Shown here one piece after another: positions 9,405-17,181 of a DNA stretch of 35,362 nt. The stretch covers positions 1 to 35,362 of the forward strand of contig NZ_VEGP01000065.1 of the NCBI RefSeq assembly GCF_007679495.1, in the 5' to 3' direction. Both the position numbers and the translations under genes were made by a program. The notes beneath the pieces were generated by a model, which had not been told where the DNA came from, did no database searches, and was given only the letters and a program-made list of their open reading frames with translations. This DNA is from Paenibacillus sp. 32O-W. Its GTDB lineage: Bacteria; Bacillota; Bacilli; Paenibacillales; NBRC-103111. Numbering within the stretch: position 1 is the first letter of the stretch; each line of letters starts with the position of its first letter.

Positions 9405-9450
9405 GGGGCTGCTCATTGGTCATCTTAGATGACTTATGGGCGGCCCCTTT
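9405..9450 (+). terminator. Terminator of the sugar ABC operon
   Basis: A 12-bp stem (9405-9416 with 9436-9447, two G-U pairs) is topped by a second perfect 6-bp helix, GTCATC/GATGAC (9419-9424, 9428-9433), and followed by TTTATT. It lies 9 nt after the lipoprotein stop codon. Confidence 0.85.
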
Positions 9451-9510
9451 ATTAATTTCATTTTTCATTATGATGTCTAATAATCGGGGTTCAGGCCAAG
9501 GAGTCCCTTC

Positions 9511-9639
9511 TCATTTTTTGTGTATCTGTTCTAAGAAAGCTCCCGAATTGTTTTCAGCTTGCATTTTTTCTAATTGCTCAATTTCTTCGGAAGTCACTGC
9601 ATAAGGATGAATACATACAAAACGGCATACAAAAAGCAC
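9511..9639 (-). CDS. Possible small protein of 42 residues, or the remnant of a gene
   Basis: The minus strand reads without a stop from a GTG at 9639 to a TGA at 9511. The C-terminal two thirds look genuinely coding: VTSEEIEQLEKMQAENN, then FLEQIHKK, a charged amphipathic helix. The N-terminus (VLFVCRFVCIHPYA) is Cys-rich, and its start overlaps the terminator hairpin of the next upstream gene, with no good ribosome site. It could be a decayed gene or a short protein translated from readthrough. I do not recognise the family. Confidence 0.3.
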   Translation of the reverse strand: MLFVCRFVCIHPYAVTSEEIEQLEKMQAENNSGAFLEQIHKK

Positions 9640-9663
9640 CCCATCGCACGACAGGATGCTTTA
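9629..9663 (-). terminator. Terminator of the 32-residue membrane protein gene
   Basis: On the minus strand AAAGCATCC pairs with GGGGTGCTTT (one G-U pair) across an 11-nt loop, followed by TTTTTG. It lies about 20 nt past the stop codon at 9681. Confidence 0.75.
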
Positions 9664-9680
9664 TAAGCCTATTAAATGAC

Positions 9681-9779
9681 TTACAGCCCTTTGGTCTTAT
9701 CATCATTGTAGGCAGCCGTCAGGATAGCCGTGATGAACATGATAAACACAAGAATACTGATCCAGAAAGAAAGAGACAT
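9681..9779 (-). CDS. Small single-pass membrane protein, 32 residues
   Basis: The sequence runs from MSLSFWISILVFIMFITAIL to a polar tail, TAAYNDDKTKGL. One membrane helix occupies residues 4-22, leaving a short charged C-terminal tail. The ATG at 9779 has GGGGGGTG six nt upstream, a TATAAT at 9850-9855 on the same strand and a terminator downstream, so the unit is complete and probably real. The function is unknown. Confidence 0.65.
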   Translation of the reverse strand: MSLSFWISILVFIMFITAILTAAYNDDKTKGL

Positions 9780-9849
9780 TAGAAGCACCCCCCGGGCATT
9801 GGTTAACTTTATTTAAGTATCGATGGCGTTCTTATAAGTAAACACCTAT

Positions 9850-9855
9850 ATTATA
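9850..9855 (-). promoter_or_regulatory. Sigma-A -10 box of the small membrane protein gene
   Basis: TATAAT on the minus strand, 71 nt upstream of the ATG at 9779. The -35 region (TTTTCT-like at 17 nt) is weak. A perfect palindrome AAATGT-GA-ACATTT at 9884-9897 lies just upstream and could be an operator. Confidence 0.5.
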
Positions 9856-9883
9856 CCCAATGAAGGTCAAAAAGAAAACGGCC

Positions 9884-9897
9884 AAATGTGAACATTT
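9884..9897. repeat. Perfect 14-bp palindrome between divergent genes
   Basis: AAATGT (9884-9889) and ACATTT (9892-9897) are inverted repeats separated by GA. The site lies upstream of the small membrane protein promoter and 133 nt upstream of the ECF sigma gene. It has the size of a dimeric repressor site; the protein is unknown. Confidence 0.3.
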
Positions 9898-9982
9898 CCT
9901 AACACGTCTATTGCTGTCGACATTGTTAAAGCTGAATAACGGAAAGTCGGCCGAAGACAAAAAAATATAGGCAGCCCCGGTG

Positions 9983-10010
9983 GGAACCGGTTTCGTTTTA
10001 AAGTGTCTAA
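9983..10010 (+). promoter_or_regulatory. ECF-type promoter of the sigma/anti-sigma operon
   Basis: GGAACC (9983-9988), a 16-nt spacer and GTCTAA (10005-10010) match the general ECF pattern GGAAC-N16-GTC. A start of transcription near 10016 would leave only about 14 nt before the GTG start codon, just enough for GGAGGTG. This suggests autoregulation by the sigma factor it precedes. Confidence 0.65.
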
Positions 10011-10029
10011 TAGGTTGGAGGTGAGGCCA

Positions 10030-10572
10030 GTGGAGAAATATTTACAGTATGCATCCAAGATGGATGACCATGCTTTTCGCGAATTAATGAACGAATATGG
10101 TCAGGAGGTCTGGAATTATGCTTATTTTCTAATTCGCCGCTTTGACGCAGCGGATGATCATGTGCAGGAGGTTTTTATCCGCGTTTATCAAAATATTGGC
10201 TCCTTTCGCGGAGAATCATCGATTAAGACATGGCTGTTCGCCATAACGCGAAACTTGGCTTTTAATTACAAGAGATCTGCCTTTATCCGCAAGGTCACTT
10301 TAACGGATTGGATCGGCAGGCGAGAAAGCTCCCCCTCGGCCGAGAAGGAAGCGCTGGATCAAATACTCACGGACGATCTGTGGAAGATCGTACTGGACCT
10401 GCCGGACAAGTACCGGGAAGTGCTTGTGCTGGACGCCAGATATGGACTTTCCAATAAAGAAATAGCCGGCCTGTTGAAGATCTCCGAGGGCACGGTCAAA
10501 TCCAGGCTTCATCGGGCAAGAAACAAGGTAAACGAGCAGATGAAGGAGGGAATCAAATATGGCATCATCTAA
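10030..10572 (+). CDS. ECF RNA polymerase sigma factor
   Basis: A 180-residue sigma-70 family member. Region 2 (about residues 15-85) contains AADDHVQEVFIRVYQNIGSF and TWLFAITRNLAFNYKR. Region 4 (about 115-170) contains LDLPDKYREVLVLDARYGLSNKEIA and the recognition helix in SEGTVKSRLHRARNKV. The chosen start is GTG 10030, because GGAGGTG lies 6 nt upstream; a reading from 10003 would begin inside the predicted promoter -10 region. It overlaps the following anti-sigma gene by 14 nt, implying coupled translation. It probably redirects RNA polymerase to a small regulon in response to envelope stress; SigW/SigV-type roles cannot be told apart here. Confidence 0.9.
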   Translation: MEKYLQYASKMDDHAFRELMNEYGQEVWNYAYFLIRRFDAADDHVQEVFIRVYQNIGSFRGESSIKTWLFAITRNLAFNYKRSAFIRKVTLTDWIGRRESSPSAEKEALDQILTDDLWKIVLDLPDKYREVLVLDARYGLSNKEIAGLLKISEGTVKSRLHRARNKVNEQMKEGIKYGII

Positions 10573-11716
10573 ACCGGAATGGTACAACCGGCTGCAGACA
10601 GGACCCTTTAAGAAGCATACGTTTACACAGCATACTATTCAACGGATCGAGGCCCGGATTTCGTCTGAACGAAGCCGCAAGCGACTTTCCCGGAGAAGCA
10701 GGGGGATGCGGATGCTGGGTGGAATTGCGGGAGCAGCTCTGTGCCTGGCCTTGCTGTTGTGGTTGATGCCTGGTGGCCGCCCTGCCAACACTATTTCCGG
10801 AAATCCGGTTTTTAACGCGGCTAAAATCCATGTAGGCGATAAGGTGGGAGGCATGAAGGTGATTTCCAAGGAGGAAGGCACCTACGGAGTCGACTCCGTC
10901 AAGACTACTTTCGAAGGAAGACTCGAGCTTAGCGGCCAATTTGAATATTATTACAGGGACACGGAGCCCTATAATCCGAATGATGTCATTTTTATCCCCG
11001 ATGAAGCGTCAGTATTGCGGCTTCCCCGCCCGGAATCGATGCAGGATATAAGAGTAAGGCTTGCTTTGGACTTTACGGATCCGCAGGAGAAGGCTAGCTT
11101 CGGGACTCAAGGCTCCACCGGAACGGCGACCATCATCATTGACAGCTATAGCGTTGTGGCCGCCGAAATTGTCGAAGGCGTCCCTAACCGGGCACATCTA
11201 GCCGGTATATCTGAGATTTCTCTTGCTCCCCGGGTAGATCCGGAAACGGCCAACCCGGATTTTGACAAAGCCATGGCCGATTTCCCTCCCGCTCCATTGA
11301 ACGCAAAAGGCGAGCTGGATACCGAAGGCATGCAGCCTTGGCTGGAGCAGGTGGATCAGCAATTTGCAGAAGGATTGGTCATGAATGAGAAGCCGATTAG
11401 CGCTAATCAGAGGGGACGTGTACATGAGTGGCTGAATCAGGTATTTACTGAGGAGAAAACTATTGAACTGCTGGATACTTATGTACCGGAGATTGGGGGC
11501 GGCGAATATATGATCTTCGGAGGGCTGTCCAATCTGTTCCCGCCCGTAATAATCGAGAAATTCGAGAATCCGTCTCTGGAACGGCAAGGCGAAAATTCCT
11601 ACCGGTATTCCGTTATGCTAATAGTAACCGGCACTGAGAATTACAAGCTGTTCTGTTCCGTTACCTTAGAGAACGGAGTCTGGAAAATCGGGGATTATTA
11701 TTATGAGCCCTCGTGA
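10559..11716 (+). CDS. Probable membrane-bound anti-sigma factor
   Basis: A 385-residue protein encoded in overlap with the ECF sigma gene. A basic cytoplasmic N-terminus of about 50 residues precedes one membrane helix at about residues 52-70 (GGIAGAALCLALLLWLMPGG). A large extracellular domain of about 310 residues follows. The N-terminal part lacks the HxxxCxxC zinc anti-sigma motif, so identification rests on gene order, overlap and topology, like the DUF4179/YlaD-type partners. GGAGGGAATCAAAT precedes the ATG. The extracellular domain probably senses an envelope signal; its ligand is unknown. Confidence 0.7.
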   Translation: MASSKPEWYNRLQTGPFKKHTFTQHTIQRIEARISSERSRKRLSRRSRGMRMLGGIAGAALCLALLLWLMPGGRPANTISGNPVFNAAKIHVGDKVGGMKVISKEEGTYGVDSVKTTFEGRLELSGQFEYYYRDTEPYNPNDVIFIPDEASVLRLPRPESMQDIRVRLALDFTDPQEKASFGTQGSTGTATIIIDSYSVVAAEIVEGVPNRAHLAGISEISLAPRVDPETANPDFDKAMADFPPAPLNAKGELDTEGMQPWLEQVDQQFAEGLVMNEKPISANQRGRVHEWLNQVFTEEKTIELLDTYVPEIGGGEYMIFGGLSNLFPPVIIEKFENPSLERQGENSYRYSVMLIVTGTENYKLFCSVTLENGVWKIGDYYYEPS

Positions 11717-11911
11717 GGAACTTTCCGTAAAAATGCTTTAGTCCAATCGTCATCTGACAGTGCCGCGCAAAGCGTCATGGATGTTCCCAACTGAGATGTT
11801 GTCACCTGCTCCCGCTTATTTGGATTAATGGACGATTTCGTGTTAGGTCATACTAACCTTGTACGATATGACCCGCCGGATATAAAGCGGCAGCTAAGGA
11901 GAACAGAGTAT

Positions 11912-12823
11912 ATGAGCTACGAATGCATTATTGTAGGGGGAGGCATTGCCGGACTGCAGGCCGCCATCCAGCTTGGACGGTATGAACACCGTGTGCTCGT
12001 CATCGATGCGGGCAGCGGGAGATCCGTGCTGTGCCGAAAATATCACAATCTTCTCGGATGGCCGGAAGGGGTATCCGGCGAATATTTGCGGCAGTTGGGG
12101 CGGCAGCATGCCGAAAACCATGACGTTGAATTTGCCGACGATTTCATTGTCGATGCCTATCGCGACGAACCCGGTTTCGTCCTTAAGTCCCGAAGCGGCC
12201 GTGAATATCACTGTCTGACACTTCTTCTCGCCACAGGAGTCGTGGACCGGATTCCGGATGATCTTCCCGAGCTCCTCCCCTGCCTCGGTATAACCGTGTA
12301 TGTATGCCCGGATTGCGACGGGTACGAAATCCGCGGCTTCTCCACCCTCGTCCTGGGCTCCGGGGAAGCGGGAGCCCGGATGGCTCTCACGCTGCAGCCG
12401 CGAACCCACCAGCTTGTCTACATCAACCACGGGAGACAGGCGGTCGAACCGGATACGGCTGCCCGTCTGAAGCATAAGCAAATTCCGGTCATTGATCAGG
12501 CCATCGGCGAGGTTTTGGTTGAAGGAGACGGCCATTTCCGCGGGGTTCGCTTAACGAATGGAGAGATGGTGCAGGCGGAAAGAGCCTTCGTCGCTTTCGG
12601 AGGCAATCAGGTGAATTCGCAGTTGGCGGAGAAGCTGGGGATCGAAAGGCTGGAGAACAAGCACATCCTCACCGACCCGCGAACGAAGATGACTAACGTC
12701 CGGAACGTATGGGCTGCCGGAGATATAGCGGTGCATTCCGAACAAGCCGCCATAGCCATGGGCGATGGCTCGCAGGCAGCCATATGGATTCACAAGGCTC
12801 TCTCGGCACTGTCGGACCGCTAG
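11912..12823 (+). CDS. Thioredoxin-reductase-like NAD(P)/FAD-dependent oxidoreductase
   Basis: A flavoprotein of 303 residues with the two-domain plan of TrxB. The FAD motif GGGIAGLQAA is at the N-terminus, a redox-active CPDCDG pair (Cys-131, Cys-134) occupies the position of the TrxB disulfide, and an NAD(P) domain contains VLGSGEAGARMALTLQ. The FAD-contact motif WAAGDIA lies near the C-terminus. The second NAD(P)-binding Gly is replaced by Glu-Ala, so cofactor preference is uncertain. The start at ATG 11912 has AAGGAGA 9-10 nt upstream; an extension to 11828 is less likely. It probably reduces a small thiol protein, but it is not necessarily the housekeeping trxB. Confidence 0.85.
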   Translation: MSYECIIVGGGIAGLQAAIQLGRYEHRVLVIDAGSGRSVLCRKYHNLLGWPEGVSGEYLRQLGRQHAENHDVEFADDFIVDAYRDEPGFVLKSRSGREYHCLTLLLATGVVDRIPDDLPELLPCLGITVYVCPDCDGYEIRGFSTLVLGSGEAGARMALTLQPRTHQLVYINHGRQAVEPDTAARLKHKQIPVIDQAIGEVLVEGDGHFRGVRLTNGEMVQAERAFVAFGGNQVNSQLAEKLGIERLENKHILTDPRTKMTNVRNVWAAGDIAVHSEQAAIAMGDGSQAAIWIHKALSALSDR

Positions 12824-12902
12824 ACCAACGAGCCGTTTGAATAAACCCAGCTTCTCCGAGACAAGCTATTTCAGACAACAAGAAAAGAGGGAGGCGTTCC
12901 AA

Positions 12903-13049
12903 TTGAAAAACTCCAACCCGCAAAACCATAATCCCAAGTCCAACGAAAAAGAGAACAAGAATTTAACGGATAAGAAGCCTTCGGACGATGCTTTACAGGC
13001 CATGACCGGATTTATTAACCGGAAAGATCCGGACAAGGACGATTGCTAA
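12903..13049 (+). CDS. Small hydrophilic protein, 48 residues, unknown function
   Basis: It starts at TTG 12903 with GGGAGG 8 nt upstream. The first half is Asn/Lys-rich (KNSNPQNHNPKSNEKENK) and the second carries a short helix, ALQAMTGFINR, before an acidic KDPDKDDC end. This composition resembles small spore or stress proteins of bacilli, but I do not recognise the family. It lies 79 nt downstream of the flavoprotein and ends at a bidirectional terminator. Confidence 0.55.
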   Translation: MKNSNPQNHNPKSNEKENKNLTDKKPSDDALQAMTGFINRKDPDKDDC

Positions 13050-13067
13050 AGTCATGTCAAAAAAATA

Positions 13068-13104
13068 GAAAACCCTGCAGCTAAAATGGCAAAGCAGGGT
13101 TTTC
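13068..13104. terminator. Bidirectional terminator between convergent genes
   Basis: GAAAACCCTGC (13068-13078) and GCAGGGTTTTC (13094-13104) form a perfect 11-bp stem. On the minus strand it is followed by a long T-rich tract. The 3-prime part overlaps the end of the minus-strand DUF2161 gene. Confidence 0.8.
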
Positions 13105-13833
13105 GTCATGGTATGAATCCGGGCGGCCCGCCCTATCTTCCATCCGTTCAACCACATGGGCAAACTCTTGAAGCGCCTTCTCCCCTTGGGGGGTAAGGGC
13201 ATAAATCCCCCGGCTCACCCGCTGAAACCAGCGGTAATAATTATGCTGCAGAAGTGCCGCCGTCTTGGGGTTCCCGGTCAGCTCCTTTAATTGTCTGGGA
13301 GCCATTGGTCCGTTAAGCTTCAGATAATAGGCGCATTGAAGAGCTTTTTCCCGGTACGCGGTGACGAGCTTGCGCTGGGTACTTCCGCCTATATTATAAT
13401 CCCCGCTCCTCTCATTAAACTCTTTCACCAGCCTGGCCGTTTGCTTCAGGTTCTTCCTGGGAACATAGGGTTCAGGGTGGCATACGACTTCCACCAGCGG
13501 CGCTTTCCGCTTATAATAACGGACCGTCATCAGCCCCAGGCCGAGCATCCTGCACAGCCGCTGCAGATCCCCCCATTTGAGTTGATGAGGGGCCCGTCCA
13601 TGCTCCTTCTTCTCAATAGCCAAATAGACCATGTCCGATTGACGCAGCCTGTCCACTCCCTGTACGAGCAGCGGAATCGTAAAAGATTTCTTCAGCTCCA
13701 CAATGACGGGCGGCTCCTCTCCGCGTATGGCGACCAGGTCGCAATTCTTCACTTCTCCCTTAACTTCATAGCCCAAGCTCTCCATATATGCCTTAACCGG
13801 CGCATAGAGCTCGGTTTCGCTTCGAATCGGCAC
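13081..13833 (-). CDS. DUF2161-type PD-(D/E)XK nuclease-fold protein
   Basis: A 250-residue protein. Near the N-terminus ETELYAPVKAYMESLGYEVKGE is followed by NCDLVAI and PPVIVELKKSF. The Asp and the ExK together form a PD-(D/E)XK nuclease core as annotated in DUF2161. The C-terminal half contains a winged-helix-like segment (GPMAPRQLKELTGNPKTAALL). I chose GTG 13833 because AGGGAGAG lies 8 nt upstream; a TTG at 13872 would add 13 residues. DNA or RNA cleavage is inferred from the fold; no substrate is known to me. It is divergent from the TIR-like gene, and an extended -10 (TGGTATAAT, 14044-14049) points toward it. Confidence 0.75.
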   Translation of the reverse strand: MPIRSETELYAPVKAYMESLGYEVKGEVKNCDLVAIRGEEPPVIVELKKSFTIPLLVQGVDRLRQSDMVYLAIEKKEHGRAPHQLKWGDLQRLCRMLGLGLMTVRYYKRKAPLVEVVCHPEPYVPRKNLKQTARLVKEFNERSGDYNIGGSTQRKLVTAYREKALQCAYYLKLNGPMAPRQLKELTGNPKTAALLQHNYYRWFQRVSRGIYALTPQGEKALQEFAHVVERMEDRAGRPDSYHDENPALPF

Positions 13834-14043
13834 GTATTCTTCTCTCCCTGTTAATGCTGCAATCTTGCTCAATCGTATGACGGCTCTTCCTATTTGATTG
13901 ATGAAACTTTATCCAAATATGGATGACCATTCGCAGGTCCATTCCCGTCCGTTTCCCCTTTGCCCGCGCCTTCCCCTGCCCTTTTCAAGCGGGTAAAGAC
14001 CTATGCCTTCTATGGAAAATACGGCTTCGTTCATCTTTTTCCC

Positions 14044-14049
14044 ATTATA
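14044..14049 (-). promoter_or_regulatory. Extended -10 promoter toward the DUF2161 gene
   Basis: On the minus strand TGGTATAAT has the extended -10 TG, with only a weak -35. Transcription would begin near 14037, giving a leader of about 200 nt. A 41-codon reading frame (13909-14034) begins 3 nt after this point but has an Arg/Gly-rich, non-coding-like composition. Confidence 0.45.
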
Positions 14050-14112
14050 CCATACCCCCACAAACCCCGTACCGTTCGCGAATGTTGAAAGCAAGAAAGG
14101 AGATGATCCCCT

Positions 14113-15033
14113 ATGGGCCAATTGCCCAAGCGCTGCTTATTCTGCGAGAAAAATATTACCGGCATATATGTAAAGGAGCTGGGGAGTTACCTTTTTAGAA
14201 AATGCTATTGTACCGGGACAGGAGAGTACGAAATAACTGAGGAGGCTTATGAACGGCTCAATGCCCGCCCGCATCAACAGAAGAGAGAGCAATACCCGCT
14301 TGTTTCCGGGTACATCCGGGAAATGTGCGAGCGGCAGGAGCAAGTGAAGCTTGTGACCGATGATCTCAGCTTCATTCTGGAGTCGCCCGGAATCCCCAGG
14401 ACTCTGGAGGCTAAGAAGAATAAATGTCTGGTCTATCTGTACCGTCATTCAGACCGGCCCGAGGACCCCGTCGTTCTGGACCCGATCCAGTCCGCCTACA
14501 ACCTGACGTATTCCCCGAATTTACAGGAATTTATATATATTTTGGAAGAGTTAAAGGCAAGCAAGCTTATTTCCCGGATGGGATCTACGCTGCGGCTGAC
14601 CCCCAAAGGCTGGGAGGAAGCCGCGAGATTAACCGAGGGCAAGTCCGGACGGACGGTCTTCTTTGCCGTGCCGGGCGCATCTCCCGCCGCGGAAGCCCTG
14701 CGCGATACGGTCATCCCGCAGTTGGATGAGAACGGATATGCAGCGGTTATACCGCCGGCGGCAGCGGAGCTCCCCGGGCATTCCCGGGACACGCTCGAGC
14801 AAATCCGGCAGAGTGACCTGGTCATTGCGGACCTGAGCGGGTCCGATCCTAAGGTATGTTTCGAAGCCGGTTATGCGCAAGGAACCGGCGTACGGGTCGT
14901 GTATATCTGCCATCAAGATGATTCGCCGGAGCCCGGTTTGTCCCTCATCCATCCGGGACAACCGCTCCGCTGGAGCACTCCGCAGGAGTTGGCGGACAAG
15001 CTGACGGCCTATCTTGCGGCGGGGGCAAGCTAA
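14113..15033 (+). CDS. Cys-rich protein with a C-terminal TIR/nucleoside-deoxyribosyltransferase-like domain
   Basis: A 306-residue soluble protein. The N-terminus has a probable zinc knuckle (Cys-8, Cys-11, Cys-31, Cys-33). A middle region carries a winged-helix-like segment ending LRLTPKGWEEA. From about residue 180 the segment TVFFAVPG begins an alpha/beta domain whose signature, SDLVIADLSGSDPKVCFEAGYAQG, has the Asp-Leu-Ser and Glu typical of nucleoside 2-deoxyribosyltransferases and TIR-like NAD-cleaving effectors. Glu near 251 would be catalytic. AAGGAGA precedes the ATG by about 9 nt. It is monocistronic and ends at a terminator. A sensor-effector role, including immunity, is possible but is inference. 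Confidence 0.7.
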   Translation: MGQLPKRCLFCEKNITGIYVKELGSYLFRKCYCTGTGEYEITEEAYERLNARPHQQKREQYPLVSGYIREMCERQEQVKLVTDDLSFILESPGIPRTLEAKKNKCLVYLYRHSDRPEDPVVLDPIQSAYNLTYSPNLQEFIYILEELKASKLISRMGSTLRLTPKGWEEAARLTEGKSGRTVFFAVPGASPAAEALRDTVIPQLDENGYAAVIPPAAAELPGHSRDTLEQIRQSDLVIADLSGSDPKVCFEAGYAQGTGVRVVYICHQDDSPEPGLSLIHPGQPLRWSTPQELADKLTAYLAAGAS

Positions 15034-15072
15034 CGCGGAAACTTGGCAGAATAGCAGGATTTCGCCGCATGT

Positions 15073-15106
15073 AAGCTTCTTAAGGAGATCGTTTCGAAGC
15101 TTTTTT
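15073..15106 (+). terminator. Terminator after the TIR-like gene
   Basis: AAGCTTC (15073-15079) and GAAGCTT (15096-15102) form a perfect 7-bp stem, followed by TTTTTT. Confidence 0.75.
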
Positions 15107-15203
15107 ATCCGGGGGATCTTGGAATTTCGGGAAACATCTCTCGCTCCTCTGCATAGTTATTAATACGTTGGTTTAGCACTTGCTGGGGAGAGAGGAGGCA
15201 ACC

Positions 15204-17099
15204 ATGGATATTTTCAAACGTATATCCGAACACCGGACCGAAATGGAGAGGCTGTCATGGACCGGTACCTTTGCGGAATATCTCGAAAAAGTGAAGAACA
15301 ACCCGGAACTGGCAATGACCGCGCATGCAAGAGTTTATAAGATGATCGAATCCCATGGGATCGAAGAGCACAACGGGCAGATTAAATATAAATTTTTTGA
15401 GCAAGAAATTTATGGCTTGGACCGCTCCATCGAGAAACTGGTTGAGGAATATTTTCATTCCGCCGCACGGCGGCTGGACGTCAGAAAACGGATTCTGCTG
15501 CTGATGGGCCCCGTCAGCGGGGGAAAATCTACGATTGTCACTATGCTGAAAAAGGGGCTGGAGCGGTTCTCCCGCCAGGAGGAAGGCGCCGTCTACGCCA
15601 TTAAAGGCTGTCCGATGCATGAAGAGCCGCTTCACTTGATCCCGCAGGAATTGAGAGAGGATGTCGAGAAGGAGCTTGGAGTCAAGATCGAAGGAACACT
15701 CTGTCCATCCTGCCAAATGCGGCTAAAAACCGAATACAACAACCGGATAGAGGACGTCCTGGTCGAACGCGTGCTGATTTCGGAAGAGAACCGGGTCGGA
15801 ATCGGAACGTTCAGTCCGTCCGATCCGAAATCGCAGGATATTGCCGACTTGACGGGAAGCATTGATTTCTCGACCATTACGGAGTACGGCTCGGAATCCG
15901 ATCCGAGAGCCTACCGGTTCGACGGAGAATTAAACAAGGCCAATCGCGGACTGATGGAGTTCCAGGAAATGCTGAAGTGCGACGAGAAATTTCTGTGGAA
16001 TCTGCTTTCCTTAACGCAGGAAGGCAATTTCAAGGCCGGACGCTTCGCATTGATTTCCGCCGACGAATTAATTATTGCCCATACGAATGAATCCGAATAT
16101 CGTTCGTTCATCGCGAACAAAAAAAATGAAGCGCTTCAGTCGCGTATTATCGTCATGCCTATTCCGTATAACCTGAAAGTATCCGAAGAAGAAAAGATAT
16201 ACGCCAAGCTTATCAAGCAGAGCGATATGCAGCATATTCATATGGCTCCCCATTCCCTTCGCGCCGCAGCCATTTTTTCGATTCTGACGCGGCTTAAGGA
16301 ATCCAAGAAGCAGGGAATGGATCTGGTCAAGAAAATGCGGATGTATGACGGGGAATCCGTGGAGGGCTACAAGGAAAACGACCTTAAGGAAATGCAGAAC
16401 GAATTTGTCGAGGAAGGGATGTCCGGAGTCGATCCGCGGTATGTCATCAACCGGATTTCGAGCGCGCTCATTCGCCATGACGTGCAGTGTATCAACGCTC
16501 TGGATGTGCTGCGGGCTATCAAAGACGGCCTGGATCAGCACCCTTCCATTACGAAAGAAGAACGGGAGCGTTACCTTAATTTTATTTCTATTGCCCGCAA
16601 GGAATATGATGAATTGGCGAAGAAAGAAGTGCAGAAGGCCTTCGTCTATTCTTTCGAGGAATCGGCGAAAACCTTATTTGAGAACTACCTGGACAATATC
16701 GAATCGTATTGCAATTGGACGAAGATGAAGGATCCTCTCACCGGAGAGCCGGTGGACCCCGATGAACGGCTGATGCGTTCCATTGAGGAGCAAATCGGCA
16801 TTTCGGAAAACGCCAAAAAAGCGTTTCGCGAAGAGATTCTCATCCGGCTGTCCACCTATTCCCGCAAGGGCAGAAAATTCGACTACAACACTCATGAACG
16901 GCTGCGAGAGGCTATTGAGAAGAAGCTCTTCGCCGACCTTAAGGACATCGTTAAAATTACGACATCGACCAAAACGCCCGACGCCACTCAGCTCAAACGG
17001 ATTAACGAGGTGACCCGCAGGCTTATAGACGATAACGGCTATTGCCCGGTCTGTGCGAATGAGCTGTTGAAATATGTGGGCAGCCTATTGAATCGATAG
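15204..17099 (+). CDS. prkA: Serine protein kinase / AAA+ protein PrkA
   Basis: 631 residues, the same length as Bacillus subtilis PrkA. An AAA+ Walker A, MGPVSGGKSTIV, lies at about residues 101-112. A zinc-like CPMH...CPSC pair precedes the Walker B/sensor region, and a C-terminal PrkA domain carries FEENYLDNIESYCNW-type sequence (here LFENYLDNIESYCNW). PrkA is a sporulation-associated ATP-dependent protein described as kinase or protease-like, acting early in the mother cell. The start is ATG 15204 with GGAGG 5 nt upstream; the reading frame can be extended to 15180, but without a ribosome site. No yhbH or spoVR follows, and a terminator ends the unit. Confidence 0.95.
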   Translation: MDIFKRISEHRTEMERLSWTGTFAEYLEKVKNNPELAMTAHARVYKMIESHGIEEHNGQIKYKFFEQEIYGLDRSIEKLVEEYFHSAARRLDVRKRILLLMGPVSGGKSTIVTMLKKGLERFSRQEEGAVYAIKGCPMHEEPLHLIPQELREDVEKELGVKIEGTLCPSCQMRLKTEYNNRIEDVLVERVLISEENRVGIGTFSPSDPKSQDIADLTGSIDFSTITEYGSESDPRAYRFDGELNKANRGLMEFQEMLKCDEKFLWNLLSLTQEGNFKAGRFALISADELIIAHTNESEYRSFIANKKNEALQSRIIVMPIPYNLKVSEEEKIYAKLIKQSDMQHIHMAPHSLRAAAIFSILTRLKESKKQGMDLVKKMRMYDGESVEGYKENDLKEMQNEFVEEGMSGVDPRYVINRISSALIRHDVQCINALDVLRAIKDGLDQHPSITKEERERYLNFISIARKEYDELAKKEVQKAFVYSFEESAKTLFENYLDNIESYCNWTKMKDPLTGEPVDPDERLMRSIEEQIGISENAKKAFREEILIRLSTYSRKGRKFDYNTHERLREAIEKKLFADLKDIVKITTSTKTPDATQLKRINEVTRRLIDDNGYCPVCANELLKYVGSLLNR

Positions 17100-17114
17100 G
17101 ATGGGCAGCGGATA

Positions 17115-17177
17115 AAAAAAGCTCCTAACGAAGCCTCTTCGAAGACGAATAACCCGGTTTTAAAGGCAGCTTTTTAT
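17115..17177 (+). terminator. Probable terminator region after prkA
   Basis: AAAAAAGCTCCT near 17116 can pair with AGGCAGCTTTTT near 17165, and an inner CGAAG-CCT-CTTCG hairpin lies between. The pairing is imperfect, so strength is uncertain. Confidence 0.5.
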
Positions 17178-17181
17178 GCCA

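Noticed and set aside
12903-13049. Toxin-antitoxin element between the flavoprotein and the DUF2161 gene
   Set aside because: The small protein is hydrophilic and has no partner of matching size on the same strand; the neighbour is convergent.
13909-14034. A 41-codon frame upstream of the DUF2161 gene, almost at the transcription start
   Set aside because: The Arg/Gly-rich middle (KGRGRRGQRGNGRE) looks like translated GC-rich leader, and no ribosome site is present.
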